A model generated the notes under the pieces. It made no database searches. It saw only the letters and a list, made by a program, of their open reading frames with translations, and had not been told where the DNA came from. From NCBI RefSeq assembly GCF_901709675.1, contig NC_051087.1, forward strand, positions 4,607,001 through 4,671,000: 64,000 bases of DNA, given 5' to 3'. Positions 37,227 to 50,131 of the stretch are shown here, piece after piece (within the stretch, counting starts at the first letter, position 1; every line of letters begins with the position of its first letter). Source of the DNA: Syngnathus acus (Eukaryota > Chordata > Actinopteri > Syngnathiformes > Syngnathidae). Position numbers and translations under genes: made by a program.

Positions 37227-40200
37227 TGATCTAAACATAAATTATGATTGCTAAAATGCAGATTTTTGAGTAACGTTCCTTCTGGGCCCCATCTGCATGG
37301 ACAACATTTAGGAACACACAAGACAGACTCTTGGGAAGGGGTCGCTCCAGCTGAGACGGGCACAAGCAGATTCTTTGACGCAAAAAGGGCACCGAGAAAT
37401 CCAGGCCTAGAGAATATTGCTCAGTCATTCATTGCTGTGGACCGAAAATGACATCGCAGTCCCACATATTTGCTTCCACTTATATCGCAAAGTCTTTTTT
37501 GGATGTTGATGGCAGGACCTGGTTTGACTTGATGAGCTAAATGGACTCGTGTCATTCTCCACTTTGAATTGCAGTGACCCCGAATGAACAGGGAGATTCA
37601 TCGAGTGAATGCACTGCGCTTCTTTGACTCCCCCCCCCCCCCCACTTCTTTCAACGCATGAGAGATCACAGTCCACTGTGTTATATTGTCTCATGGCCTG
37701 TCCTCAGCTTTCAATATATTTCTCTGTGTTGGACATTTGCCCGGGGGAGCGTGTTATGAGGATTTATTCCACTTTGTAAAAGAGTGTTCTTGATGTTGAC
37801 CTGCAGGTTCAAGTGAACACTGGAGCAAAAATAATGTGGTGACAGTGGAAAAGATATTTGGAAAGAAAACAGACTCAAAGTTAGCTGCATTGCTGTGAAT
37901 TAAGGCTCATGTCAAAAATGATTGCTACTATTATTTAATTATTTTAATCAATACTAACCTTACTATATATTAGTTTGTCTCAGTTACTGTAAACAGAAAG
38001 CAGTTAGACATGATTATTATTATTTATCCTCTGTGAAGATTGAATGACTAGTATTACTGCTGAACAGAGAAGCTGAGAGAGGAGCTGAGTGTTAAGTACA
38101 ATATATCTCTTGAAGGGAGAAGTATGAAAAATTCTGTTATATCTTCAGAGAGCTATTTTCCTCATTAATACGCATGATAAATATTTGTTTTTGGTGGCAG
38201 AGGCTTGAATGGATTAATGGCGTTTACATTGATTTTAATGGAGAAAATTGATGAGTTAGTGTTTTGAGAATCAAATTGAAAACAATTTAAACTAATGTGC
38301 AAATTCAATGAATCCTTTGTCATGCTCCCTCCATTGACGCCAATAGAGTAGTTGCAGGCGAAAGGGAGTCGAAACAGTTCTTTCTTTCTCTCCCACAATG
38401 TCTGCATTTTCTTCAGCGTGACTCACACATTGACCTTAGATTGCCACCACACTGCGATTTGATTCACAATCTCGAGTAGAGCTGCCAAAACTTGGTGGGT
38501 CGTGAAATTCTTCTTATCACCTTAACCTCCCGTGCTTGAGCTCATCTATTGGGATTAAACTGCTCTTATCGTTCCTCTTTAGTCAGCAGCGAATTCAAAA
38601 GGCTCTTTGTGTCTGCGATTCTTATGAGGCCGGCTGGAGATACTTTGCATCCGGGCAAAAGTTGAATTCATCTCATCCGGAGTTGATAACTTTTTCGCTC
38701 AGCTATTATCTCAATCCTCCAGGAAATGACACATCGTATTTGCTCGTACTTTTTTTTTACCATAGGATCCGTCCATTCATTTTGTCATATTGCTTGTCCT
38801 ACTTAACTAGATACGTAATGTGACTTTCAGAGGAAGTGTCAATAAACTGAGACCATGTGGTTGCAGAAGTGTGCACCCCCCCTCCTCTCAAGTCTCACAA
38901 ATCCTTACGGATGAGCGCACATGCATGCAAATGTGAGTGTGACATCATGTGCTACCGTGTCTAAAAATAGAGCGAGTGGATCGTGACGTTCCGACGTGTA
39001 AATAACATAAGGATGTAAACGGGTCACGTCGCTGCTGCTTAGCGTGACGAGTAGCCAGCCAGTCGTGAAGGACTTTACTCATTAGACAAAACACCTGATG
39101 TAACACACAAACGCCATTAAAACGAGTGTCTTTTTTTTTTTTCGTTCTCCGGTTTTGCTTTTGCCCCAATTAACATCAACCTAAATGTGAACATCAGAAC
39201 ATCTCACCGTTTGCTTGTCTCGAGCTTCTTCCAAATAAACGCCTCGAGGATCGGAACGCTCTGCATCATTTGTATCTTTTACATGGATTGCAGTTGTCTA
39301 GACAGAAACTTCAGATCAGATAGTGGACTTGCAATCTAGTGTATCCCACGGGCAAACGCAAAACAGAGGCAGTAAGCAAGGATGTCAGCAGCAGCCCAAA
39401 AAACAGAGATGAGCCAAACAATTAACAAGAAGGCCAAAGAATGAGGTGTACAATGAATGGCTGTTGAAAAGAACAAGGCCATAGGTTCATCTCTGGGAAT
39501 CATATGTGGGGCCCATGGTGGTTTTTGGGACATTTGAATGGACTTTCATACTCACCCGCCATGTTAATTATTTTTTTTAATTACTTTGAGAGTATGTTTC
39601 TGAACACGTTATATGCCGTTATATGCAAATAGTACTGTATTGTATCAGTGGCGAATATTTGGGGATTTTAATAAGGCACCTGGGACAACTACGGGGGGTC
39701 CTTAGTACCCGGAAGTAGTTGACAGCGAGCGGGAGTTTCGCCGGGTCTTGACTGTAACTACCGCCATTGAGTGTGTTTCAGGTGAGTAAAGCTGTTTAAA
39801 AGATGTTTAGCAGAACTTGCGATTCTGAGCTAATTATTGTTTGAGAATATGATACACGCGGTTACGGTTGTATAGTGTATAATTTTGCCTATAACATGGA
39901 CAGTGTGTGATGTTTATAACGGACTCTCAGTACCCGGAAGTAGTTGACAATGAGCGGGAGTTTCGCTAAATTAAGTAAATTATAGTCTTCAAAATTAGAA
40001 GGGGTGAGGCAAGTATATAAATTCATCCCTCGTTTGCTAATGATTTGGCATAAACATAAAGCCCAAGACTTTGTTTACAAACAGAAAGAAAGATTTAGAT
40101 TTACTGGTTACATTCAGGCATGGGTCATTTATGATTGGGCACAATCGATAATAAATTCTGACCGTATGATAATAACTGAGTGAAAATATTGCAGTGTCAC

Positions 40201-40783
40201 AGTTTCAATATTACGACGCTAAAAATCACCATTTTAAAATATTTGAGAAAATAACAATTCTGTTTCCCCCATTGAACACAATAAATACATTTAAAAATCC
40301 ATATTAATTTTAAAATTCTTCAAAATAAGTAACCGTGTCTTATGACTGATGAACTATTTTTAGGTCAGACTCAAAAAGCTCATCTGATGAGCGCCAGGAT
40401 TAGCTGTCATTAAAATTTTACTTTTTAAAACCAGGATAAACCATCAAACCGCAAGATCAATTCTTCAGGCGGGAAGAAGGAACTAGATCTGATTCAGTTG
40501 AGCTGTGACCCTCCAACTGGGAGGGGCAGGAGAAACATCTGTCCAGAAACCCATCTTTCAAGTACGTTTCCGATACATTGGCCTTTCCCCACTTTGCCGT
40601 CTTTGTGTTTTCCCAAAGTCTTCCTCAGGTATTGATTTGGGCTCCGACTTCGTCATTTGATTCACTTCCCCTGTCACGCTCATCAAACAATCCATTCCGG
40701 GCGTGCTCCGAAGCCAAACTCCACATGAGCAGAGATGACCGCAGAGCTTATGTGTGTGTTTGTGTTTGTGTGTGTGTGTGTGT

Positions 40784-40861
<78 letters not shown>

Positions 40862-43800
40862 GCGCGCGCAAACACTGGCACATGTGTGTGGAGATTGTCG
40901 AGGTCCAAGTGGTGGATTTGGACATCAGGGGCTTGGCATGCTGATTATAGAGTGCTGAAGCCACGAGGAACCGCAGGAACTCTCTGTTTCTTCTCTTTCT
41001 TTTTCCAGCATCATCCCTCTTTCAATTTCGGGCACATACGCCGAGTTGGAGGTGAAGCGGTGGGGCCTCGTGCTGATGTGGCGATTTTTATAGGAGCTTT
41101 GAGGTTGGGATCACAAGATAAAGTCGAGATTGATGGGCTTTTAATTCAAATGGCTTGTGATTACATGAGCTAATTATTTCGCATCATCATCTCTGCGCGA
41201 GCGGAAAAATTCATTTTGATCGCTCTTCACTGGATAGTTTGTTGTTTGATCACGCAGAAACTATGCAACTGATGTTTCAGAGAATTTTGGAATGGAGAAG
41301 AAAGAGCCACATATAAAACAGACTTGTATTAGTGTGGACGGAAAGCAGATGACCTTTTGACCTCAGTGCGTAAAACGGTTTTGATTCGAATATCCCGTCA
41401 AGTCATCAGTGTTGTTGTTTGTTGTTCTCCTAATCTGACCATGATTGTGACAATGTCCACAATGGTGTCAAAGTATTTTTATAACCAGAAACCTCCTCAA
41501 TCTTATAAGTGATGTTTGATGAACCCCTACTTTACGCAAGTTGTTCTGCCAGCTGCGTTTTGCGTCTAATGGTTACCGTATGGCGCGAAGGAAATATGTC
41601 AATTGCAGCACGGCCATACCGTGATGAACCGACGTTGCGGCTGGCTCGACGCTCCAACTGACCTCATGATGGGATTTCAATTGTCAGCAAAGTGCAAAAA
41701 AGAGGAGCCTATAGTTGCGGCTGAAAAGGAGGCCGTATTTTACGACTGGATTTGATTAGATACGCTGCGTGAGCGCGTGCACTGCTCGTATTTTGTATAT
41801 GTGTGTGTGGGACAAGGAACAGGGTCACGAGTTGGTTCTAATTTTGTATATTTCCCAGCGTCGGCTGGTTGGCCTTCGGCGTAGACTGGACACGGTGCCA
41901 GCTGCTGACTCAACATGAGCAATGATGTGGCCTTTCTTCACCATGCTGACTTTATCAGCCCTGAAACGTCTTCACTTTTTGGGGAATCTGAAAAGGCTGC
42001 TTGTGATTTAAGCACATTTACATTTATTGTAAAATTCTATTCTCCTTCAGGCTTCATTGTTGCCTTTACCTTCCACAATTTCTCTCGCTCTTCCTTCAGC
42101 CTCTTGGTATTTTTCCAGTCTTCTTTTCCGGATCGCTACTGCTGTGGTAGATGTTTATCCACCACCGCTTGCTAAGGCTGGTTGGGCTGCTCTCAACCAC
42201 TTTTGGAGGTGTCTGCCATCTTGATTCTGGAACCTCTAATTTGCATTTTGCATGGCACACTAGAGTGGAACAAGCCCACAGCTACACAGTTGCCACTCAT
42301 TTATGAAGAACTCAAATAGTTTATATTTGATAGAATTGCCATGCATTTGATGTTTGGCTCTTTGTGCTGGGTTGGGATGATATATAAATATATTTTTTGA
42401 CTCTTTATACTCTCCAAAATGCAGCATTGTGCGACTGTCTTCAGTCAGGTGGAAGGTCAGATTGAAAAATCACAATACATTCGGATCTTATCCTTGATCA
42501 TCTTTGATGCACTTCAGAATCCTTGAAATTGATTCCAGATTTAGTACAAACTTGCCATAATGGCACCACGAGGAATTATGAAGCCACTAAACAACATGCA
42601 GGACAGCTATTTTCTTAAGGAAGCGCAGTCGTGGGCGTACAGGGTTAGCTTCTAAATTTGGCTTCTTTGGTGGATGAGTGATGTGAAGAGTTTTGTCATC
42701 CTCTGTACTTGCCCCAGGTTGGATGTGGAGCAAACGAGGAGGACAGCGCCTCCCCGTGCTCCCCCCTCTTTCTCTTGGCAGCACGTGCATTGCAATGTAT
42801 GACGAAGACGCGGGTAGTGAGGATGGGAGGGGGTGGGGGCACGTAGCGCTCTGGTGAGGTCATCCGACTGTGGCTGGCCGCACCGCATCACACTGCTCGT
42901 CTTGTTTTATTGCTCATCAGATCACATACAAGTGTGGTTCTTAAGGCTCCACTGTTCTCATCAAACTGTCTAGCAGCATTTGAGTTTGAAAACATTGTGT
43001 CATTCTCCATCAACCAACACGTTGCTTGCTTGTTAATGAAAGAACCAACCAATTAATTTAGATCTCTTCCCCCATCTTTTCCACTTTTTTGACTTTTTAC
43101 AGACGTCCAAGACTTGCCATGCATCAATCGCTGGCAGGCATCCCTTAAGTGGGCGCTGGCGTGCTGGTGCCTTTTTTTTCTTTTCCCCGGTTGTTATGCT
43201 CCACTCTTGCATAACTATATATAGCATGTTGGAGTCACGCGTTTTTGTGAGGGCTTACATTAATGTGCAGCCCAAGGCCCACCATCCACTCACTCAGTCG
43301 GTCAGTGTGTGCTATGCAACCCTTTTTAGCGGGCGTGTGTGTTTTTTTGCATGATTGAACAAGCACACGTGACTGACTGTCTGTGCCTCATGACCATCTG
43401 CCCCAGTGACTGCAAATATAGGCTGCGTCTTTAGCGTATGTGCTGGAAAGTGAATTTCTGATCATCTGTGTGTGTGTTCAGAAGATCATCCATGATGAAT
43501 ACGTTGTCAAGTCATGTGAGTTGAATGCAGAGTATGTTCAGCGGGTGTTCATTTCATTGTTCGTAGCCATTCCGTGCGGTGGGAGGGTGAGCCTCGATCT
43601 GGTTGGAATGATGGAGTGTGCAGGTGATGAAAGGTATGTGTGAGGGAGGAAGAATTATGTTGTTTACAAGAGCGGGCAACCTGATTATCGGCTGACTGTC
43701 TGTTAAAGAGGGAGTTTGTCGTGTTCAAACTGTTAGCAAGATTTGGATTTGCCCTAACTCACTTCAGAGTCGGACCAAAGCTACGACCCTCGCTTATTTG

Positions 43801-46800
43801 TGATAAGTGCAGCAACGTAGAAAGATGGGCATTCATAATGTCATGTGGTTATTTAAGTGTGTAATTAAGATAGTCACAAAAAGAAAAACTCCTTGCATCA
43901 GCAAAATAGGAGCACTAGCAATTCTATGCTAGCATTAGCAGTGTAAACGAGCCGACATTAACCAAGATTGCTATGTTGATCACATGACTAACTGGATATA
44001 TAATGATGTGTTGCTATAACACCAAATTTTTATCAGTTCGAAGTTTTACTTTTTGAATCTACAATGATTTAGAATTGAAAAAAAAAAAAGTTAATTCTGC
44101 ATTACTTCTGACCCCTCTCATCTGCTCGAGGTGCCTCCGTTCTGTTTTCATGGCTTATGCACAGTTATTAGCATTAAAAAAAAATATGGAAGTGGATATT
44201 TCACCATAGATTCAGCAAAGCTCAGGGTAACAGGTCAGTGCGAGGTCGCTGTGGTGGGCTCGCTATGTGTGCAATAAATGATTGACACTTCTGTCCCTGA
44301 TTGGTGTTTTCTTTTTTGCTGAAGCACCAGATGGGACCAGACAGAGCTATTATTTTCAGATTATTTTCCTTATGTACCTTTGGCAGTTTGACTAAATATG
44401 ACAGTCTTTTTTTTAATGGCAGACCCCCTCTTTAAGATGCTCAGTAAAATTAAGCGTACAACCAGATGGGAATGATGTCATCCCTATACAGCCACTAGCC
44501 ATTTTTTCCACGGGGATGGGAATCAGAAAAACGTGTCAATTGATTTCTACTTTAAAAAAAACAAAAACACAATTTGAATGTGTCTTAACACATTCTTAGC
44601 ACAACAAACGCAAAATAAATTGTCCATTTGAATAAAACATTTAGAAAATGACATGACTACATAGAGGAGCCTTTTAAGGACTTATCCTGTCTATCTCTCT
44701 CTTTGTTCAAGTTTAACATCGTCACACCATGACACAACCGGCTGATTAGCCACACGAGCAATTGTGACGACACAAACACACACAGACTTGGCCAAGACAA
44801 TGTCGACACTGTCGTGTCACAAGCAGACACGCGTGCTGGAATTGAACAATGGTCTTATTGTAGCATAAACACTCAAACGAGAGTAGTATCTGTAAACGAT
44901 GGCCTTCCCCCCCACACACGTCATTTGGGTTCACATACACACAGGCTCATCTTAAAAAAAAAAAAACTAATCTGCTTCCTCTGCTCTGCCTCACATCACT
45001 GCTCCGATGTCTGAATGAACACCAGGATTGAAGAGGGAGGGAGTCCATTTGTTTGATCTTGATCTTCTCCATTTGTCTTCATGCCATTTAAAGTTGAGAT
45101 TCACTCTTAATCACACTTGTTCGGATAGTTGTGCAACTAGAACACGTGTTGACTGAATGTTTCCTGAAAGAGAAGAGGAAGCAATATCCTGTGTCTTTTT
45201 CTTCAACAGTTTGTGTTCCCCAATGAGAGTGAGGCTCTATAGCGGCCTTTGACCCCTTCTGACTGGTAAATGGGGTCAGAGAGTGAATCTAAGCAAGACC
45301 TCAGCACTGATGTCCACTGAATATTGTCAGTACATGATTCCTCTTTTATTTTCCCTCATGCGAGGACACAGTTTAAAAAAAAAAAAAAAAAAAACTGCTG
45401 ATGCAGTCACTTTTTTATTTGCTGTGTGTCCATAAATAGTGTCCCAGTGGCTATTTTGCAACAAGGACAACATCTGCTACATCAGAACCAACAAAAGGCA
45501 ACGATAAAAATGCTCCTCTTTATCTTCAACAGAGTATTCACTCAATTCCAAATTGAATTTCCCCTCATGCTGCACTTTACAGACTATTTTGGTGTTATTT
45601 ATATTCCCAAGCGAGGCCCACCACGAGGAACGCCAAGCTTAGCTTGCAAGCTAGTGGCTGACACCTCAAGTTGTAGCCCGATGAATACACTGGTTTTTAT
45701 TTCAGCTGTGGAGAACATGCAAACTCCAAGCTTGAGCTGAGATTCAAACCTTAGCACTGGTTCTGACCATGTGTTTCTCAACACTGACATCAATATGAGC
45801 ATAAAGCCATTTTGGTGTTGACTATAGCAAAAGCTTAAAGAAAGCAATCAAAATGTGACTCCATATGAGTCGCACATGGCCCGCCGACGTCAGTTGTTAC
45901 CCTGACAGACTGAAGACATTAAAAGTTGGAGGAAGTCAGAGGGAGGAGAGAGGGGAGGGTTGAGCACAGGGGGGGGGACAGGGTGACGGGGCAGCAGGAG
46001 TCAGTCGGTCGGGGCATGAAAAGGGGAAGTTGTTCATGAAGGAAGGGAGAGTCTTAGTCCAAAAAGTGGCTCTCTGAGGTGGAATTATGGAGCGAGCCAG
46101 AATAGCCAGTAAGTGCAGTCCATTTCTCACTCCATAACTATTTGCACGAGAGGAGGCAAAATGGGATTGGTTGAATGCCTTTCTTGTATTCTTCGATCTT
46201 AAAAAGCGCATGCACCACCATCTCCGAATAACTAGCTTATGTGCAGCAAACTCCAGCCATCGCCTCGCTGTCACCAGCACCACTTTTAATCTTCTCGTGC
46301 GGAGCGCCGGCTGCTGTGCTTGTCAATATACAAACTGCGTTAAATCCGCATGCCTCCATAGGAGATTGGATGAATTGCGGCAGATGGTTTATTTTAAGAT
46401 ACAAAGGAGGAGAGAGAGGAGCAGATGTCAGAGGTTTTGAAGGAGGATCTTGCAAGTCTTGGGATGCTTTGGTTGTGTCATCAAACTGTAACTCTGAATG
46501 CGTGGAACAGCGGCTCGTCTGCGCTGAGCCCTAATCCACAATTTTAGTCTGATTTAATCCGGACGTCATGCTGAGTGACAGTGCACAAATTGGTTTATAA
46601 TTCAAATGTGGATAAAACGCTTTAAATCACTTGAACAGACTACAACGCTTGTCACGTGTGCGCAAATCGTCCACATGGTGTCAGTGTTGTTATCCAACAT
46701 CATTTATTTCTCTGAAAGGATGCCTGAGAGTGATTCATATTTTAAATTTTAAACATCTGTGTTAATTCCTATGATCTGTTCGATTAAGATTAGCGTTTAT

Positions 46801-49800
46801 CTTTTTGCTGCTCTTTCAGCTACACTGTTTGCTCCTGTTGTGATGACTCATGACAATGACCTTTCAGCAGATTTTTTCATTTTTATTTCTGCGGCACTGG
46901 TTGTTTTGTAAAGTATTTAGAAGAAGTTAAACATTAGCTTCAAAGTTACTTTAAAAATGAAAATGTATAGAATGATCAATGGTTAGGTGGCCACCATATC
47001 TCTATAGTTAGCAACATTCACAGAGAGTTTTTGGTAAGGATGGTGATGGGTAAAAAAAAAAAAAAAACACCATCATCAACCCGTTCTTGGCCAAAAAAAA
47101 AAAAATGTTGTGGATTACTGGTTTAAGAAAAAAAAAAAAAAAAAAAAAAAGACCTCAAACGATACCGCAACACATGTAGACAAATAATATGACAATGATA
47201 ACGGTCATATATTCTTTGTCTTCTGCAAAGAATGATTACTATTCCACTATTTGAGTAAATTGTTTATATACATATCGCAAATTGCATTAATATGACATGA
47301 TCACATGACATGTCAAAAGAACCCCAATTAGCCACTCGATGACTGAAAGAACTCAGAAACTATCCCAGACTTGCAGCCTCCACGTAAGCATCTCAAACAG
47401 TTACGATCTCAGAATGAAGGAAATCAAGGAAGTTCAGCATGTTCCATAAAAGAGGTGTAGAGGATATCCTTTTGGAGTCAACGCCTCACATTTGCGCCTT
47501 CGCCCTCCTGCTGCGTCATATTCATTTATTTCCCAGCTCATTTCTGAAGTATAGTGAGTAATGGGGCCTTTACATAAATGTGTGTGACAGGTCAGGTGAT
47601 ATTTTCCAGCGTCGGGATGTAAGAGGAACGCCCTCAGCTGACCGCTGAAGGTGTGAGAAGAAAATAACCAAAGATATCCAATTACAGGCAATTTGGGGAA
47701 ACATTTCCTCATCATTTATATTTAAAAGCTTATAATTCAGTTTATGCATAAAACGTCAGTTCAAAACACCTTTGAATGAAATCAATTAGAAACATTAATG
47801 TACCGTATAATGTGTGCACTAATTGTCCACATGGTATCAGTGTTATAGCAAATTCATGGTAATTAAGTCTATTATAGCTAATATTGTTTTAATCCCCTTT
47901 TGAGCTTGTCCCTTTGTATTGTGGCATTGCTATAAAGTAACTTCTTAAAAATATACTTATGGTCTTAATAATTCAATACAATTTTACACAATAAGCCTGC
48001 ACTGCAGTTAAAATAATTTCTCCGAGAAGCTTTATTATTATTATTCAATTTTATAAAAATAGACGCTAAGCCCTCATTCATTCATTTTTAACTACTTAAA
48101 AAAATAATGACTAATGTAACCAACTTTTGTGTCATTCCTTAGCACAAATAAATGATGCCAAATCTTTCCAGCCATCAGACACACACACACACACACACAT
48201 GCGTCTCCAGATGTTGTTATGGAACCTTTCCTCATTTTGTCATTCACCGCTGCCTTGCAGCCACTAATGTGTGACCATGTTGACATAAATACACTGGCTG
48301 TGCTATCGTGTATATTTCTCACACTGTCTTTTTTTGGTTTAATTGTGTCCTCCCAAACACTGCGGCACAGCTTTTACAACACGACTCACTTTAAACTGGC
48401 ATTGCTACTGATGGGCCACACACTCTGATGCATCTAAGTACAGTGTGTATTTATATACTTGTATTTATAAATACTATGTTGTCGACTACGTTTTTACCAG
48501 CACGTGCAGTGCGCCGGCTTAAATGCACAAGTTATAAATGTGCAGCTGCAGGATCTGTGCTATATGTTATGTGCACACTAATTAAAAAAAGAAAAATGTC
48601 AAAAATGTAAGGGACAGATGTTCTCCGTGATTAACTCCCTCCTTTTCCAGCACCTTTTTCTGTTCCTCATCCAGTGACACCTCCATTGCAACTGTGCCGT
48701 AAACGCACAATGTTTCCCTGTGTCGCCCTTGGCCTGCTTTAGCGTTTTATTAGCCTAAAACTAGAATAGAACTATTGCCTCAAATGGACTCTTGCAGCCT
48801 GTAAAGGTACCAGCTGTGACTGCTTGCATTTTTCTGCCATAAGAAGACTGTTGTGTTGTGTAATCAATGGTGATTAGATAGAACAGTCTGGGGAGTGGAC
48901 GGACGGGCCTGCTTCCCGTGTTGGGGTGTGTTGACTTTCCTTTGAGTGTTGACTATGACCATATACGTTAGGCTAATATGGGCCATCAATACTCTCCTTC
49001 CGTGTAAATGACAGGTCATATACAAATTAGAGTTAGGCAGTACGAATCATATTTGCCTGTGCAACCAGAAGATCAACTTTGGTAGTTCATTGGTGGACCA
49101 GTCAGGTCGTCGCTCATGTTGTGTTAGCATAGCATCAAAGCAAATGATAATGTTGTATTTAGTTAATTTTGGTGCGCAGTAAAAATCATTATTGGACTGG
49201 GTTTCATGAATCCTTTTAGCCAATGTGGGAAAACAACATATTAAAAATCTCCTAGCCACTTGCTATATATATATAGTTAGCGACATCACATTAAACGCCT
49301 AAACCTTTAGCCACACTTGTCGTTACTGCCTGATAAAACACGGATTCCAAGAAACCTAGATTTGATTAACCCTTTGACGTTTAGTACTTTTAGTAATGTA
49401 TTTAGTTGTCAACATCGACAACATCAGTGCTCTCATCGACCCAAAAACAATTGTTGACAGTGTTGTACTAGCCCTGACCTGTTGGGATGTGCCCCTCAAG
49501 CCCAACATTTCCATTTGGCCCAATAACAAAAAGTGGGTTAGGTGCTGGAATTTGACTCATTGCCTTGAGGCGCCGTCCTGGTTTAATGTCAACTTTTACC
49601 AGGATGTCAACTCTGGTTTTTACAAGAAAGTCGCAACCGCTGAAGGGAGCGCACTTTAATTAACATGCCGGCTGGCTTATGGGGGCCCCTTGGTGAAAAA
49701 TGACACTTAAATCTATACATTACAGTACTTGAAGAGCCTTGGCAGTAAGGAAGGAGATCTTGACTGATTGTAGGTTGTAGAAGGCTTAATTTACACACCA

Positions 49801-50097
49801 GTACACAATTCAATGGCATAAGTCCTTAATGGTGTCTGTAATGGGGTGGGGGGGGGCAAATTGGATTAATGACCAGCCTATTCATTTCAATGATTTGAAA
49901 GATGATTTATGATTTAAGTTACAAGTTTACATTTATTTATTATTTTTTACTTCCGTGTTATTCCTGCCTAATGGGGGATAAATGTGTCGTTGTCCATGTA
50001 CGTTTTGGACATTTGACCATGGAGGTCTCACGTGTTCCGTGAATATAAACAAAGTTATATTAGATATACGCTACTCATAATGTTGATATACAGGACC

Positions 50098-50131
<34 letters not shown>

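Larger units (their letters stand above)
36485..46086. other. septin-9 first intron (between alternative first exons A and B)
   Basis: No supported gene. It contains a GATT microsatellite (37179-37225), a promoter-like segment with an ETS site and its duplicate (39704-39741, 39929-39966), a long TG microsatellite (40750-40870) and A/T runs. An open stretch near 40442-40630, preceded by AAAACCAG, is in a frame that cannot follow exon A, so I do not call it an exon. Confidence 0.5.

Noticed and set aside
40442-40630. Open stretch after AAAACCAG in the first septin-9 intron
   Set aside because: From this acceptor a phase-1 join to exon A hits a stop at once, so it cannot be a septin-9 coding exon as read; no similarity recognised.
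40560-41173. Long open frames of Cys-Val or Thr-His repeats
   Set aside because: They are translations of the TG/CA microsatellite at 40750-40870.
49396-49659. 87-codon frame in a septin-9 intron
   Set aside because: No similarity recognised, no splice context and no sign of a transcript.
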